The notes under the pieces are model-generated. The model made no database searches, was not told the DNA's origin, and saw nothing but the letters and a program-made list of their open reading frames with translations. The position numbers and the translations under genes were made by a program. This document shows, piece by piece, positions 44,847 to 54,153 of a DNA stretch of 64,000 nt (positions are counted from its first letter, which is position 1; each line of letters begins with the position of its first letter). This stretch comes from Paenibacillus albicereus (GTDB taxonomy: Bacteria > Bacillota > Bacilli > Paenibacillales > Paenibacillaceae): NCBI RefSeq assembly GCF_012676905.1, contig NZ_CP051428.1:4647001-4711000 (forward strand), written 5' to 3'.

Positions 44847-45827
44847 CTACAGGAGCGCGGCCAGGATCGCTTTCTGCGCGTGCAGGCGGTTCTCCGCCTC
44901 GTCGAACACGATCGAGTGCTTGCCGTCGATGACGCCCTCGCTCACTTCCTCGCCGCGATGGGCCGGCAGGCAGTGCATGAACAGGTAGTCCGGCTTCGCG
45001 GACTTCACGAGCTCCTCGTTGACCTGGTAGGCCGCGAACGCCCTTTCCCGCTCCGCCTGCTCGGCCTCGAAGCCCATGCTCGCCCACACGTCGGTGTAGA
45101 CGATGTCCGCCTGCTCGATCGCCTCGCGCGGATCGCGGCAGACGTGGATGATCGAGCCCGTATCGGCGGCGACCTTGCGCGTCTGGGCGACGATGCCGGC
45201 ATCCGGCTCGTAGCCGTCCGGCGTCGCCACGCTCATGTGCATGCCGAGCTTGGCCGCGCCCATGAGCAGCGAGTGCGCCATGTTGTTGCCGTCGCCGATG
45301 TAGGCGACCTTGAGCCCCTCGAGCCGTCCCTTGTGCTCCAGCGCCGTCTGGTAGTCGGCCATCACCTGGCACGGATGCTCGGAGTCGGTCAGGCCGTTGA
45401 TGACCGGGACTGTAGCGCTCCGCGCCAGCTCGATGACGGTGCGGTGGGCGAACGTGCGGATCATGATGCCGTCGAGGTAGCGGGACAGCACCTGCGCCGT
45501 ATCGGACACCGGCTCGCCGCGCCCGATCTGCAGGTCGTTGCCGCTCAGGAACAGCGCATGGCCGCCGAGCTGGTACATGCCCACCTCGAAGCTGACGCGC
45601 GTGCGGGTAGACGCCTTCTCGAAAATCATGCCGAGCGTCTTGCCCTTCAGCGGGTGGTATGTCTCGCCGCTTTTCTGGCGGCGCTTGAGCTCGATCGCCA
45701 GGTCGATCAGGTAGCGGAGCTCCTGCGGCGTATAGTCGGCGAGCGCGAGGAAGTCGCGCCCCTTGAGGCTGGCGGCCAGCTCCTCGCCGGCCGTTCCTGT
45801 CAGGAGGGAGGATTGCGGTACGCTCAT
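44847..45827 (-). CDS. argF: Ornithine carbamoyltransferase
   Basis: A 326-residue transcarbamoylase making citrulline from ornithine and carbamoyl phosphate. STRTRVSFE (carbamoyl phosphate loop), [10 protein letters not shown] and [11 protein letters not shown] (ornithine side) identify OTCase rather than aspartate transcarbamoylase. ATG 45827 has AGGTGA upstream; the longer frame is the shadow of argD. Confidence 0.97.
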   Translation of the reverse strand: MSVPQSSLLTGTAGEELAASLKGRDFLALADYTPQELRYLIDLAIELKRRQKSGETYHPLKGKTLGMIFEKASTRTRVSFEVGMYQLGGHALFLSGNDLQIGRGEPVSDTAQVLSRYLDGIMIRTFAHRTVIELARSATVPVINGLTDSEHPCQVMADYQTALEHKGRLEGLKVAYIGDGNNMAHSLLMGAAKLGMHMSVATPDGYEPDAGIVAQTRKVAADTGSIIHVCRDPREAIEQADIVYTDVWASMGFEAEQAERERAFAAYQVNEELVKSAKPDYLFMHCLPAHRGEEVSEGVIDGKHSIVFDEAENRLHAQKAILAALL

Positions 45828-45865
45828 CGGTGGTTCACCTGCTTTTCTATGAAGATATCGGGCTC

Positions 45866-47050
45866 CTACTGGGGAGCCGTAACGGTCTTTTCCTTGAGGA
45901 CGGCGGCGATGATGCCGACCGCCTGGTCGATCTCGGCGTGGCTGACGAGCAGATTCGGCAGCAGGCGCACGACGTTCGGCCCCGCCGGCACGACGAGCAG
46001 GCCGCGCTCGCGCATCGTGGCGATGACGTCGGCTACCGGTCCGGCGCATTCGATGCCGATCAGCAGGCCGAGGCCGCGAATCTGCTTGACCCACGGGTTG
46101 CCGGCGAGCTTCTCGCGCAGCTGGCCCGTCAGGTAGCTGGCCGCGCCGGCGGCGCGGTCGTAGACGCGGTTGCCGGCGATCTCCTGCACGGTCGCCTTGA
46201 CGACCGCCGAGGCGATCGGCGTGCCGCCGAACGTCGTCGCGTGCGAGCCCGGCGAGAACGCCTCGCGCAGGAACTCCTTGGCGAGCACGGCGCCGACGGG
46301 GAAGCCGCTGCCGAGTCCTTTGGCCGCGGTGAAGATGTCGGGCTGGATGCCGTAATGCTCCTGGGCGAACAGCTTGCCGGTGCGTCCCATGCCGGTCTGC
46401 ACCTCGTCGAGGATGAGCAGGATGCCGGCGTCGCGGCACAGCTTGGCGAGGTCATGCACGAACTCCGGCTTGGCCGGCAGCACGCCGCCCTCCGCCTGCA
46501 CGAGCTCCAGCATGACGGCCGCCGTGCGGTCGGTGATCGCTGCCCGGACGGCGTCCAGGTCGTGCATCGGCACGGTGACGAAGCCTTCCGGCAGCGGCAG
46601 GAAGCCTTCCTTGACCTTGTCCTGCCCGGTCGCCGTCAGCGTCGCCAGCGTGCGGCCGTGGAACGACTGCGTGAACGTGATGATCTCGTAGCGATGCTCT
46701 CCCTTGACCTTCTGGAAGTAGCGGCGGGCGAGCTTGATCGCGCCCTCGTTGGCTTCCGCGCCGGAGTTGCAGAAGAAGACGGCGTCCGCGCCGGTATGCT
46801 GCACGAGCAGCTCGGCCGCTTCCTCCTGGACCGGGATGCGGAACAGGTTGGACACATGCCACACCTGATCCAGCTGCGCGATCAGCGCATCCTTGATCGC
46901 CTGCGGCGCGTGGCCGAGGTTCGTGACCGCCAGTCCGCTCATGAAGTCCAGGTACTTGTTGCCCTGATCGTCCCACAGCCAGCTGCCCTCGCCCTTGACG
47001 AGCGCCAGCGGGTATCTCGCATACGTCGGGAATAACGCTTCTCCGCTCAT
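45866..47050 (-). CDS. argD: Acetylornithine aminotransferase
   Basis: A 394-residue class III PLP aminotransferase converting N-acetylglutamate semialdehyde to N-acetylornithine. FCNSGAEANEGAIKLAR, the LILDEVQTGMGRTG signature and the PLP lysine in FTAAKGLGSGFP are present. Start ATG 47050 with AGGAGAAGGAC upstream. It lies between argB and argF. Confidence 0.96.
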   Translation of the reverse strand: MSGEALFPTYARYPLALVKGEGSWLWDDQGNKYLDFMSGLAVTNLGHAPQAIKDALIAQLDQVWHVSNLFRIPVQEEAAELLVQHTGADAVFFCNSGAEANEGAIKLARRYFQKVKGEHRYEIITFTQSFHGRTLATLTATGQDKVKEGFLPLPEGFVTVPMHDLDAVRAAITDRTAAVMLELVQAEGGVLPAKPEFVHDLAKLCRDAGILLILDEVQTGMGRTGKLFAQEHYGIQPDIFTAAKGLGSGFPVGAVLAKEFLREAFSPGSHATTFGGTPIASAVVKATVQEIAGNRVYDRAAGAASYLTGQLREKLAGNPWVKQIRGLGLLIGIECAGPVADVIATMRERGLLVVPAGPNVVRLLPNLLVSHAEIDQAVGIIAAVLKEKTVTAPQ

Positions 47051-47142
47051 GTCCTTCTCCTGCCTCTCCGATCATGATTGGCGGCCTGCCGAGCGGGCCG
47101 CTGAACATTATTCCTATCCAACCGGCACGCGCGCGCGCCGGA

Positions 47143-47928
47143 TCAAGCCTCGATGACCGTGCCGACGCCGCCCTCGAGGACGGCCCGGCTCAGCACGTCC
47201 GGCTCCGTGCCGCTGACGATCGCCACCTCGCGCACGTTGCCGTGCAGGCAGGCGAGCGCCGCCTTGACCTTGGGGATCATGCCGCCGTAGATCTCGCCGC
47301 TCGCGATCATCTCGTCGATCTCGGCCGCCGTCACCCGCGGCAGCACGCGCTTCTCGCCGTCCACCGTCCGCAGGATGCCCGGCACGTCGGTGACGACGAT
47401 CATGCGCTCCACGCCGAGCTGCGAGGCGACCGCTCCGGCCGCCGTGTCGGCGTTGATGTTGTAGCGCTGGCCCGCATCGTCGATGCCGACCGGGGCGAGG
47501 ACGGGGATGTAGCCCATCGCCATGACGCCCTCGATGACGGCGGCGTTCACCTCCGTCACCTCGCCGACATGCCCGATCTCCACCGCATTGCTTACCGGCC
47601 GCGCCTGGATGAGCTTGCCGTCCACGCCCGAGAGGCCGAGCGCCCGAGCTCCGGCTCCCTGGATCCGCCGCACGATCTCCTTGTTGATCGTGCCCGACAG
47701 CACCATCTCGACGACGTCGAGCACGTCCTCCGTCGTGCGGCGCAGGCCGCCGACGAACTCCGTCTCGATGCCGAGCTTCTCCAGCGTGCGGGAGATGGCC
47801 GGCCCGCCGCCGTGCACGATGACCGGCTTGACGCCGCTCTCCTGCAGCCGCCGCAGGTCTTCGAAAAAGGCGGCAGGCAGCGCCGCGAGCGTGCTGCCTC
47901 CGCATTTCATCACAAAGCGCTGTTCCAT
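47143..47928 (-). CDS. argB: Acetylglutamate kinase
   Basis: A 261-residue amino acid kinase phosphorylating N-acetylglutamate. KCGGSTL near the start, VHGGGPAISRTLEKLGI and NINADTAAGAVASQL are family motifs. ATG 47928 gives the normal length; AAGGAG lies 13 bases upstream. A GTG at 47964 overlapping the end of argJ is possible but would add 12 residues not seen in homologues. Confidence 0.94.
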   Translation of the reverse strand: MEQRFVMKCGGSTLAALPAAFFEDLRRLQESGVKPVIVHGGGPAISRTLEKLGIETEFVGGLRRTTEDVLDVVEMVLSGTINKEIVRRIQGAGARALGLSGVDGKLIQARPVSNAVEIGHVGEVTEVNAAVIEGVMAMGYIPVLAPVGIDDAGQRYNINADTAAGAVASQLGVERMIVVTDVPGILRTVDGEKRVLPRVTAAEIDEMIASGEIYGGMIPKVKAALACLHGNVREVAIVSGTEPDVLSRAVLEGGVGTVIEA

Positions 47929-47960
47929 GCCTCTGCTGTCGCTCCTTCCGTAGGTCCGGG

Positions 47961-49301
47961 TCACGTCCGGTACGCCGCGTTGATGCGGACGTAGTCGTAC
48001 GTCAGGTCGCAGCCCCAGGCGGTCGCTTGGCCGCCGCCGAGCTTGAGGTCGACGATGATCTCGACCGTGTCGCCCTTGAGGTACGCCAGCGCCGCGTCCT
48101 CGTCGAACGCGACCGGCTGCGAGTCCCGCAGCGTCAGGATCGGTCCGAGTGCGATGTCGACCGTGTCCGGATCGAGCGGCTCGCCCGCGCGGCCCGCCGC
48201 CGCGATGATGCGGCCCCAGTTGGCGTCGGTGCCGAACACGGCCGACTTGACGAGCGAGGAGCCGACGATCGTCTTGGCGATCGCGGCCGCCGAAGCGTCG
48301 CTCTCGGCGCCGCTGACGCGCACCTCGATCAGCTTCGTCGCCCCTTCTCCGTCGCGGGCGATCGCTTTGGCAAGCACCTCGCAGACGTAGATCACCGCCG
48401 AGGCGAACGCGCTCCAGTCCGGATGCGCCGGCGTCAGCTCCTCGCCGCCCGCGAGGCCGCTCGCCATCGCGACGAGCATGTCGTTGGTGCTCGTGTCGCC
48501 GTCGACGGTAATCATGTTGAACGTGCGGTCCGTCGCCCGGCGCAGCAGCGCGTGCAGCGCCTCGCTGCCTACGGGCGCGTCCGTCGTGACGAAGCCGAGC
48601 ATCGTCGCCATGTTCGGGTGGATCATGCCGGAGCCTTTGGCCGCTCCCGCGACATGCACGGTCCGGCCGCCGGCCTGCAGGGAGACGCAGACCGACTTCT
48701 TGACGAGATCGGTCGTCAGGATCGCCTGGCAGAAGTCGTCCGCGCCCTCCGCCCCCGCCTTGAGCCGGGCAGGCAGCTGCGCGATGCCGGAGCGGACGCG
48801 GTCCATCTTGAGCGCCTCGCCGATGACGCCGGTCGAGGCGACGGCCACCTGCTCCAGCGGCACGCCCGCCGCTGCCGCGAAGGCGGCGCGCATCTCGTAT
48901 GCGTCCGCCAGGCCCTGCTTGCCGGTGCAGGCGTTGGCGTTGCCGCTGTTGACGAGCATCGCCCTCAGCCGGCCGCCGGCCGCCAGGCTCTCGCGCGTCG
49001 CCTGGAGCGGCGCGGCCTGGACTTTATTCGTCGTATACACGGCCGCCGCCGCCGCAGGCACCTCGCAGAGGATGGCCCCCAGGTCGTGGCGGTCGGTCTT
49101 TTTGAGCCCGCAGTGGAGGCCCCCCGCACGGAACCCCGCCGGCGTCGTCACGGAGCCGTCCTCCACGACCGTGAAGGCGGCTGCCGGATGTCCCTGTGCG
49201 GATGATGCGGATGATGCCGATGCTGCGGATGCCGCTTCTGCCGCGGCGAGACCGGCTGCCGCCTGATCTCCCGCTTGAGCTGCTGCTTGTTCGTGTGCCA
49301 T
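47961..49301 (-). CDS. argJ: Bifunctional ornithine acetyltransferase / N-acetylglutamate synthase
   Basis: A 446-residue ArgJ that recycles acetyl groups from N-acetylornithine to glutamate. The self-cleavage site KGSGMIHPNMATM (cut before the Thr) is present, so mature alpha and beta chains should form. The N-terminus carries an unusual ~40-residue Ala/Ser-rich extension (AEAASAASASSASSA) before the conserved FTVVEDGSVTTPAGF. Typical ArgJ is about 400-410 residues. Confidence 0.95.
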   Translation of the reverse strand: MAHEQAAAQAGDQAAAGLAAAEAASAASASSASSAQGHPAAAFTVVEDGSVTTPAGFRAGGLHCGLKKTDRHDLGAILCEVPAAAAAVYTTNKVQAAPLQATRESLAAGGRLRAMLVNSGNANACTGKQGLADAYEMRAAFAAAAGVPLEQVAVASTGVIGEALKMDRVRSGIAQLPARLKAGAEGADDFCQAILTTDLVKKSVCVSLQAGGRTVHVAGAAKGSGMIHPNMATMLGFVTTDAPVGSEALHALLRRATDRTFNMITVDGDTSTNDMLVAMASGLAGGEELTPAHPDWSAFASAVIYVCEVLAKAIARDGEGATKLIEVRVSGAESDASAAAIAKTIVGSSLVKSAVFGTDANWGRIIAAAGRAGEPLDPDTVDIALGPILTLRDSQPVAFDEDAALAYLKGDTVEIIVDLKLGGGQATAWGCDLTYDYVRINAAYRT

Positions 49302-49340
49302 CGCTGCGCTTGTCTCCTTCTGGCGCTGACGCGTCGTCTA

Positions 49341-50390
49341 TTAAGGGTACATGGGCACGAAACGCAGGCCCGCGTCCTCGTCCCAGCCCATCATCAGATT
49401 CAAGTTCTGGATTGCTTGCCCGGCCGCGCCTTTGACGAGATTGTCGATGACGGACACGATCGTGACCCGTCCGGTCCGGCGGTCGACGGCGAAGCCGATG
49501 TCGCAATAGTTGGAGCCCGCCACTTCCTTGGTCGCCGGCCACTGGCCCTCGGGCCGGATGCGCACGAACGGGCGGCCCGCATAAAACTCCTCGTACAGCT
49601 GGATGAAGTCGGCCTCCGGGCGATGCTCCGTCAGCTTGGCGTACATCGTCGCCATGATGCCGCGCGTCATCGGGACGAGATGCGTCGTGAACGTCGTCAC
49701 GACGTCGCGCCCGGCCGCGTCGGACAGCACCATCTCGATCTCCGGGACATGCTGATGCTTGTTGATCTTGTAGGCCTTGAAGTTCTCATTGAGCTCCGAG
49801 TAATGGGTGCCGAGGCTTGCCCCGCGTCCCGCTCCGGACACGCCGCTCTTGGCGTCGACGATGATCGAGTCCGGATCGATCCATCCGGCCTTGATGGCCG
49901 GCACGAGGCCGAGCAGCGTCGCCGTCGGATAGCAGCCCGGATTGGAGATGAACGAAGTCCCCTGGACCCGATCGCCGTAAATTTCGCACAGGCCGAACGT
50001 CGCCTGCTCCAGATCGGCCGGGTCGGCGGCCGGCTTGCCGTACCACTGCTCGTAGACGGCCGGCTCCGGCAGCCGGAAGTCGCCCGACAGGTCGATGACC
50101 TTCAGCTCCTGCTCCAGCAGCCGGGGCACGAGCTTCGAAGCGACGCCGGCCGGCGTCGCCAGGAAGACGACGTCCGCCTTGGCCCGGATCGCCGCCGGAT
50201 CGACGTCGTCCAGCAGCTCCGTGCGGATCCCGCTCAGATGCGGGAATCCGGCGGCGATCGGCTCGCCCGCGCTGGACGAGGAGATGACGCTCGCCACCTC
50301 CGCATGCGGATGCGCCTGCAGCAGGCGGATCAGCTCGACCCCGCCGTAGCCCGTCGATCCTACGATCGCCACTCTAGTCTTGTTCTCCAT
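49341..50390 (-). CDS. argC: N-acetyl-gamma-glutamyl-phosphate reductase
   Basis: A 349-residue NADP-dependent reductase. VAIVGSTGYGGVELIRLL is the Rossmann start, and SNPGCYPTA holds the catalytic Cys. First gene of argC-J-B-D-F-G-H. ATG 50390 has GAGAGGT upstream; the frame is open to 50453 but that part overlaps the promoter. Confidence 0.96.
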   Translation of the reverse strand: MENKTRVAIVGSTGYGGVELIRLLQAHPHAEVASVISSSSAGEPIAAGFPHLSGIRTELLDDVDPAAIRAKADVVFLATPAGVASKLVPRLLEQELKVIDLSGDFRLPEPAVYEQWYGKPAADPADLEQATFGLCEIYGDRVQGTSFISNPGCYPTATLLGLVPAIKAGWIDPDSIIVDAKSGVSGAGRGASLGTHYSELNENFKAYKINKHQHVPEIEMVLSDAAGRDVVTTFTTHLVPMTRGIMATMYAKLTEHRPEADFIQLYEEFYAGRPFVRIRPEGQWPATKEVAGSNYCDIGFAVDRRTGRVTIVSVIDNLVKGAAGQAIQNLNLMMGWDEDAGLRFVPMYP

Positions 50391-50448
50391 CGCTGACCTC
50401 TCCCATCCCGCTGCGGCATCCATCGCTTCCGCCCGATTCGATTTCCGT

Positions 50449-50480
50449 ATCATTATACGTTCATATTAATAATAATACAA
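50449..50480 (-). promoter_or_regulatory. arg operon promoter with ARG-box-like operator
   Basis: TTGTAT (50480-50475), a 17-base spacer and TATAAT (50457-50452). TATGAACGTATAATGATA (50466-50449) resembles the ArgR/AhrC box (WNTGAATWWWWATTCANW, 12 of 16 fixed positions) and covers the -10 box, so arginine-dependent repression is likely. Confidence 0.7.
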
Positions 50481-50640
50481 CAGTCAAAAGTCATCTTCTC
50501 TTTTCGGCTTCCGCTCTGGATTATCCTTCCACTAGCCTTCGCTAGATCGGTGTCGGCGCCGGAGCCGTCCCTACCGAAAACCGGCCGTCCCGGAATCGAT
50601 AGCGCCGTTCGCCGGCTTTGCTCCCTATGCCGATGAAATG
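50481..50640. other. Intergenic region upstream of argC
   Basis: AT-rich next to the promoter, then ordinary GC. No gene was recognised. Confidence 0.4.
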
Positions 50641-50684
50641 CAAAAAGAACGAAGCGGAGCTGCTAGGCTCCGCTTCGTTTTTCT
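50641..50684. terminator. Terminator after the sugar-lipid operon
   Basis: AAAAAGAACGAAGCGGAGC pairs with GCTCCGCTTCGTTTTTC around TGCTAG. T runs on both strands. Confidence 0.85.
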
Positions 50685-50794
50685 TGGGTCCATTCTATGA
50701 ACCGCCGGGTCTATTTTGTTTTTTTCGGCCTGCTTCTGCCGCCATGGCCCCTCCCTTGCTTGCCCTTCCTCAGCCTCCCAAGCTGCAGCGAAGG

Positions 50795-51139
50795 CTATTT
50801 CCAGCTGACGATGAGCACGCCCGCGACGATGACGGCGCAGCCGATCCACCGGTTCAGGGGGATCGCCTCTCCAAACAGCTGCCAAGCAAGCACGAGCCCG
50901 AACACGTAGGCCAGGCTCTGCAGCGGGTAGGCCGCGCTCAGCGGCAGCCGCGACAGCACGGCGAGCCAGAGCACGGTGGCGACTCCGTAGAGGCCGATTC
51001 CGGCGAGAATGAGCGGCGAGAGCAGCACCTGCAGCCAATTGCCGAAGCCGAAGCCTCCGAGGCGATCCAGGCCGAGCTTCCATACCATCTGGCCGGCGAC
51101 GAGGCAGGCGATATTCCCCAGCAGCAGCGCGTAGGCCAT
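50795..51139 (-). CDS. Small EamA/SMR-type membrane protein, possible lipid-sugar flippase
   Basis: A 114-residue protein with four membrane helices and the SMR/EamA end (LGEAIPLNRW-like: FGEAIPLNRWIGCAVIVAGV). Small proteins of this type (ArnE/ArnF-like) flip polyprenyl-phosphate sugars. It is the last gene of an operon with a GT-C, a GT2 and a DUF2304 protein, which supports that role. Stop and start overlap with the preceding gene (TGATG). Confidence 0.75.
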   Translation of the reverse strand: MAYALLLGNIACLVAGQMVWKLGLDRLGGFGFGNWLQVLLSPLILAGIGLYGVATVLWLAVLSRLPLSAAYPLQSLAYVFGLVLAWQLFGEAIPLNRWIGCAVIVAGVLIVSWK

Positions 51140-51783
51140 CAGGAGCGCACCTCCTGCGGCAGCGCTTCGGACGCCGGCATGGAGCCGGGCATGCCGCTTT
51201 CAGCCGCCGGCCGCCCGGGCGCTCGGAGCCGTCCGTCCGGCAAAGATGGCTTTGCGGTCCGGCTGGAGATTCCAATCCGGCTCGATCTCGCCGCCGCGCC
51301 CGAGCGCTCGCGCTCCACTCCTGCGAGGGCGTACGGCCTGGCCGGCGCCGGCTTCGTTCTTCCATCGCTTTCCGCATCCGATGCCTTTTTCTCCGTGTCC
51401 GGCCTGCCGCCGCGCCCCGCCTCCAGCTCGTCGACTCGCCGCTCCAGACGCCGCAGCTGCTCCTGATGCAGCGCCTCGGACTGGGTCAGGCGCACGAGCT
51501 TGTGCGACAGCTCCGAGACGGCGAGCGTCTGGCGCAGCAGCAGCGCCAGCACGCCCAGGAGGCCGATGAAGTACAGCAGGGAGGGCGCGTACGCGACGCC
51601 GAGCAGCAGGGCGAGGCGGTCCAGCACCTCCGGCGCGAGCGACAACGCGGTCATGCCGGCAGCGAGCAGCAGCCAGAGCAGCGCGTACTGCTCCCGCAGC
51701 CGCCGGCTGCGGACCAGGTGCAGGATCCACAGGAAGAACAGCAGGCTGCACGCGAAGCTGACGACATAGAATTCAGCTCTCAT
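51139..51783 (-). CDS. DUF2304 membrane protein
   Basis: A 214-residue protein with three membrane helices in residues 1-92, a heptad-like stretch (RLTQSEALHQEQLRRLERRV) and a disordered Arg/Ser/Pro tail. DUF2304 genes are regularly found next to GT2 polyprenyl-phosphate glycosyltransferases, as here; the biochemical role is unknown. It overlaps the GT2 gene by 11 bases. Confidence 0.8.
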   Translation of the reverse strand: MRAEFYVVSFACSLLFFLWILHLVRSRRLREQYALLWLLLAAGMTALSLAPEVLDRLALLLGVAYAPSLLYFIGLLGVLALLLRQTLAVSELSHKLVRLTQSEALHQEQLRRLERRVDELEAGRGGRPDTEKKASDAESDGRTKPAPARPYALAGVERERSGAAARSSRIGISSRTAKPSLPDGRLRAPGRPAAESGMPGSMPASEALPQEVRS

Positions 51784-52522
51784 AGCCGAAGCTCCATTCC
51801 TTGCGTTTTTTCTTCGTCTTGGCGATCAGCACGGCCAGCACGACCTTGGCCATGTAATACCCCGCCTTGCCCGGCGAGATGCTGGACACGCCGCCCTGGC
51901 GCTCGCGCATGACGACCGGCAGCTCCATGAAGCGGCCGTGATGGTTGTCGAGCTGGATGATCGCCTCCACCTCGGGATAGTCCGTCGGATAGTCGGCGGC
52001 GAACAGCTCGGCGGCCTTGCGGCTGCATAGACGGTAGCCCGACGTCGGGTCGGTCACGCGCCGCCCGGTAAGCGCCGAGACGAGCGCGGCCAGCAGCTCG
52101 ATGCCCCGCTTGCGGGCGAACGACGACTGAAAGCCCTTCTTTTCCAAAAAGCGCGAGCCGACGACCATGTCCGCCCCGTGCCGTCTCATCGCCTCCAGCA
52201 TCCGTCCGAGCTCGCGGGGATCATGCTGGCCGTCCGCATCGATCTGCACCGCATAGCCGTACCCTTGCTCCACCGCATAGCGGTATCCGGCCTGCACCGC
52301 GCCGCCGATGCCGAGATTGCAGCTCAAGTCGAGCACCGGCACGCCGCAGGAGCGGGCCAGCCGCGCGGTGTTGTCGGTCGATCCGTCATTGACGACGACG
52401 ATGTCGGCAAACGGCGCATGCTCGCGGATGCTCAGGATCGTGCTGCGGATCGAGGCCGCCTCGTTGTAGGCCGGCACGATCGCCAGCACGTCCCGTCTGT
52501 GCGTTTGCTTGGCTATGCTCAT
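51773..52522 (-). CDS. GT2 glycosyltransferase, polyprenyl-phosphate sugar synthase type
   Basis: A 249-residue DPM1-like family 2 glycosyltransferase without membrane helices. VLAIVPAYNE, VVNDGSTDNT and the catalytic QIDADGQHDP (DxD-type) are present, plus DPTSGYRLCSR. It probably loads a sugar from a nucleotide donor onto polyprenyl phosphate for the GT-C enzyme encoded upstream. ATG 52522 has GGAGGTGCAGG upstream and overlaps the preceding gene by 4 bases. Confidence 0.88.
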   Translation of the reverse strand: MSIAKQTHRRDVLAIVPAYNEAASIRSTILSIREHAPFADIVVVNDGSTDNTARLARSCGVPVLDLSCNLGIGGAVQAGYRYAVEQGYGYAVQIDADGQHDPRELGRMLEAMRRHGADMVVGSRFLEKKGFQSSFARKRGIELLAALVSALTGRRVTDPTSGYRLCSRKAAELFAADYPTDYPEVEAIIQLDNHHGRFMELPVVMRERQGGVSSISPGKAGYYMAKVVLAVLIAKTKKKRKEWSFGYES

Positions 52523-53808
52523 CCTTCCTGCACCTCCTTCAGCTTGGACGGCTCGGTCCGCGGCTCGCGGGCCGAGCTCCGTCCTCTCCACCAGCTCCAC
52601 AGCATTCCGGCCGCGGCCGCGTCCAGCACGATGAACAGCGGCATGACGGTGAAATTGTAGCGGTACTCCGGCACGAACAGCAGCCTCAGCGCCGACATGG
52701 CGATCACGATCGCCGCCGGCAGGAGCGCCGGATGCCGCCAGCGGCGCAGCATCACGAGCAGCGCGGCAACGCCTGCTCCGACGAGCAGCCGGTGGTAGGC
52801 GTTGCGCAGCTCCCAGGGCCCCGGCAGCACCGGGTAGCGGGGCTCGTGGCCGGCGCCATAGAACATTCGGCTGTAGGTGTGCTCCAGCTTGCCGATCGTG
52901 TACCAGCGGACGAATTCCCCCGTATGCTCCGAAAAACCGACGCGCAGCCGTTCCCGGGCGACCTCCAGCTGCGATTTGCCGGTCTTGTCCACGAGGCCGT
53001 CGGCATAGTTTTTGTCCGGGTAGGTGCCGGCCGTGAACGGATTCTGCTGCGTCGACGTCACGACCAGCTCGCCGAGCGTCAGCGCATTGCGGACGACCCA
53101 CGGCGACAGCGCGATCGCGAGTCCCGCCGCGCATAGGCCAAGCTGCCGCAGCGTCCTGCGCCAGTCCCGCGTCCACAGCCCATACACCGCGTAGGCCAGC
53201 ACGATCAGCGGCAAAAACTCGGCCCGCGTCAGCACGGTCAGGCCAAGCGCGGCTCCGGCGAGCAGCGGCAGCCAGCGGCCGCCCCGTCTCAGCGCGAGCA
53301 GCTGCAGGCATACATAGGCCATCAGCAGGAACGCGGCCAGCGTTTCCGTCAGCACGCCTCCGGCCGCCCAGACGAAGGGCGGATAAACCGCGGCCAGGAG
53401 CACCGCCGCGAGCGCCGTCCCGCGTCCGGCCACCAGCCGGCCGAGCGCATACACGAGACCCAGCATCGCGGTGGCGATGCCGGCCTGCACGAAGCGGATG
53501 AGCGGATAGGGATCGCGCGTCTCGTAGCCGGCCAGCTCGTACATCGCCGCCATGAACAGCGGGTAGCCCGGCGTGACCTGCGCGTTCGGCTCCGTGCTTT
53601 TATACCCGTAGACGCCTTGCTCCAGCAGCTGCCGGACCATGATGTCGTAGTTTTTCGTATCATGCGAGACCAGGTGGCTGACCGATACCAGAAAATCGAA
53701 CCGCAGCCACGCGCCGAGTCCGATCACCAGCGCCAGCAGCAGCGCATGCAGCCTCCAAGCCCCCTTCTCTCCCTCGATCCAGCGTCGAAATCCGTTCATG
53801 CGCCCCAT
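52519..53808 (-). CDS. GT-C (family 39-like) membrane glycosyltransferase
   Basis: A 429-residue polytopic protein with about ten membrane helices. The first loop carries the acidic motif VSHDTKNYDIM, and TPGYPLFMAAMYELAG follows, as in the ArnT/PMT superfamily that transfers sugars from polyprenyl phosphate to acceptors outside the membrane. First gene of a four-gene operon. ATG 53808 or 53799 may start it (AAAGGGGAAT lies just upstream); the frame stays open to 53856. Confidence 0.82.
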   Translation of the reverse strand: MGRMNGFRRWIEGEKGAWRLHALLLALVIGLGAWLRFDFLVSVSHLVSHDTKNYDIMVRQLLEQGVYGYKSTEPNAQVTPGYPLFMAAMYELAGYETRDPYPLIRFVQAGIATAMLGLVYALGRLVAGRGTALAAVLLAAVYPPFVWAAGGVLTETLAAFLLMAYVCLQLLALRRGGRWLPLLAGAALGLTVLTRAEFLPLIVLAYAVYGLWTRDWRRTLRQLGLCAAGLAIALSPWVVRNALTLGELVVTSTQQNPFTAGTYPDKNYADGLVDKTGKSQLEVARERLRVGFSEHTGEFVRWYTIGKLEHTYSRMFYGAGHEPRYPVLPGPWELRNAYHRLLVGAGVAALLVMLRRWRHPALLPAAIVIAMSALRLLFVPEYRYNFTVMPLFIVLDAAAAGMLWSWWRGRSSAREPRTEPSKLKEVQEG

Positions 53809-54076
53809 ATTCCCCTTTCCGTCCCGCAACGATCCGGCGCTGCGGCTTGCCATCATTATCGCTCGGGCGGCTTAACGAATTGTTCCGGAAGTTCTTATGA
53901 CTTTCTTAAACTCGGGAGACGAGCCCCAAGCGCTCGAGCGGAATGGGAAAAGACGGGCAGACCGGAACCAAAGGCCAGAAAGGCAGAGGGGGATGGCGGA
54001 AAGGAGGTCTGGAATGACGGGAGGAACAGCCGGAAGCGAGGGCAAGCTGATGCGCAGTACGAAGCGGGCAGAATGC
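53809..54076. other. Intergenic region upstream of the sugar-lipid operon
   Basis: Must hold the operon promoter, but no convincing boxes were found. No gene seen. Confidence 0.35.
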
Positions 54077-54137
54077 AAAAAAAGCCGCCCTGGTCGGAGA
54101 GTGGCTCCGGCAGGAGGCCTCGATCGACAGGACGGCT
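54077..54137 (-). terminator. Terminator after the YitT gene
   Basis: AGCCGTCCTG and CAGGGCGGCT (minus strand) enclose an inner stem and are followed by seven T. Confidence 0.7.
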
Positions 54138-54153
54138 CAAGCGGAGGCGAGCG

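Noticed and set aside
50695-50745. 16-codon minus-strand ORF with GGGAGGGG before its ATG
   Set aside because: Too short and without any supporting similarity; it lies between the SMR gene and its terminator.
50697-50909. 70-codon plus-strand ORF with hydrophobic start
   Set aside because: Mostly antisense to the SMR-like gene and lacks a ribosome binding site.
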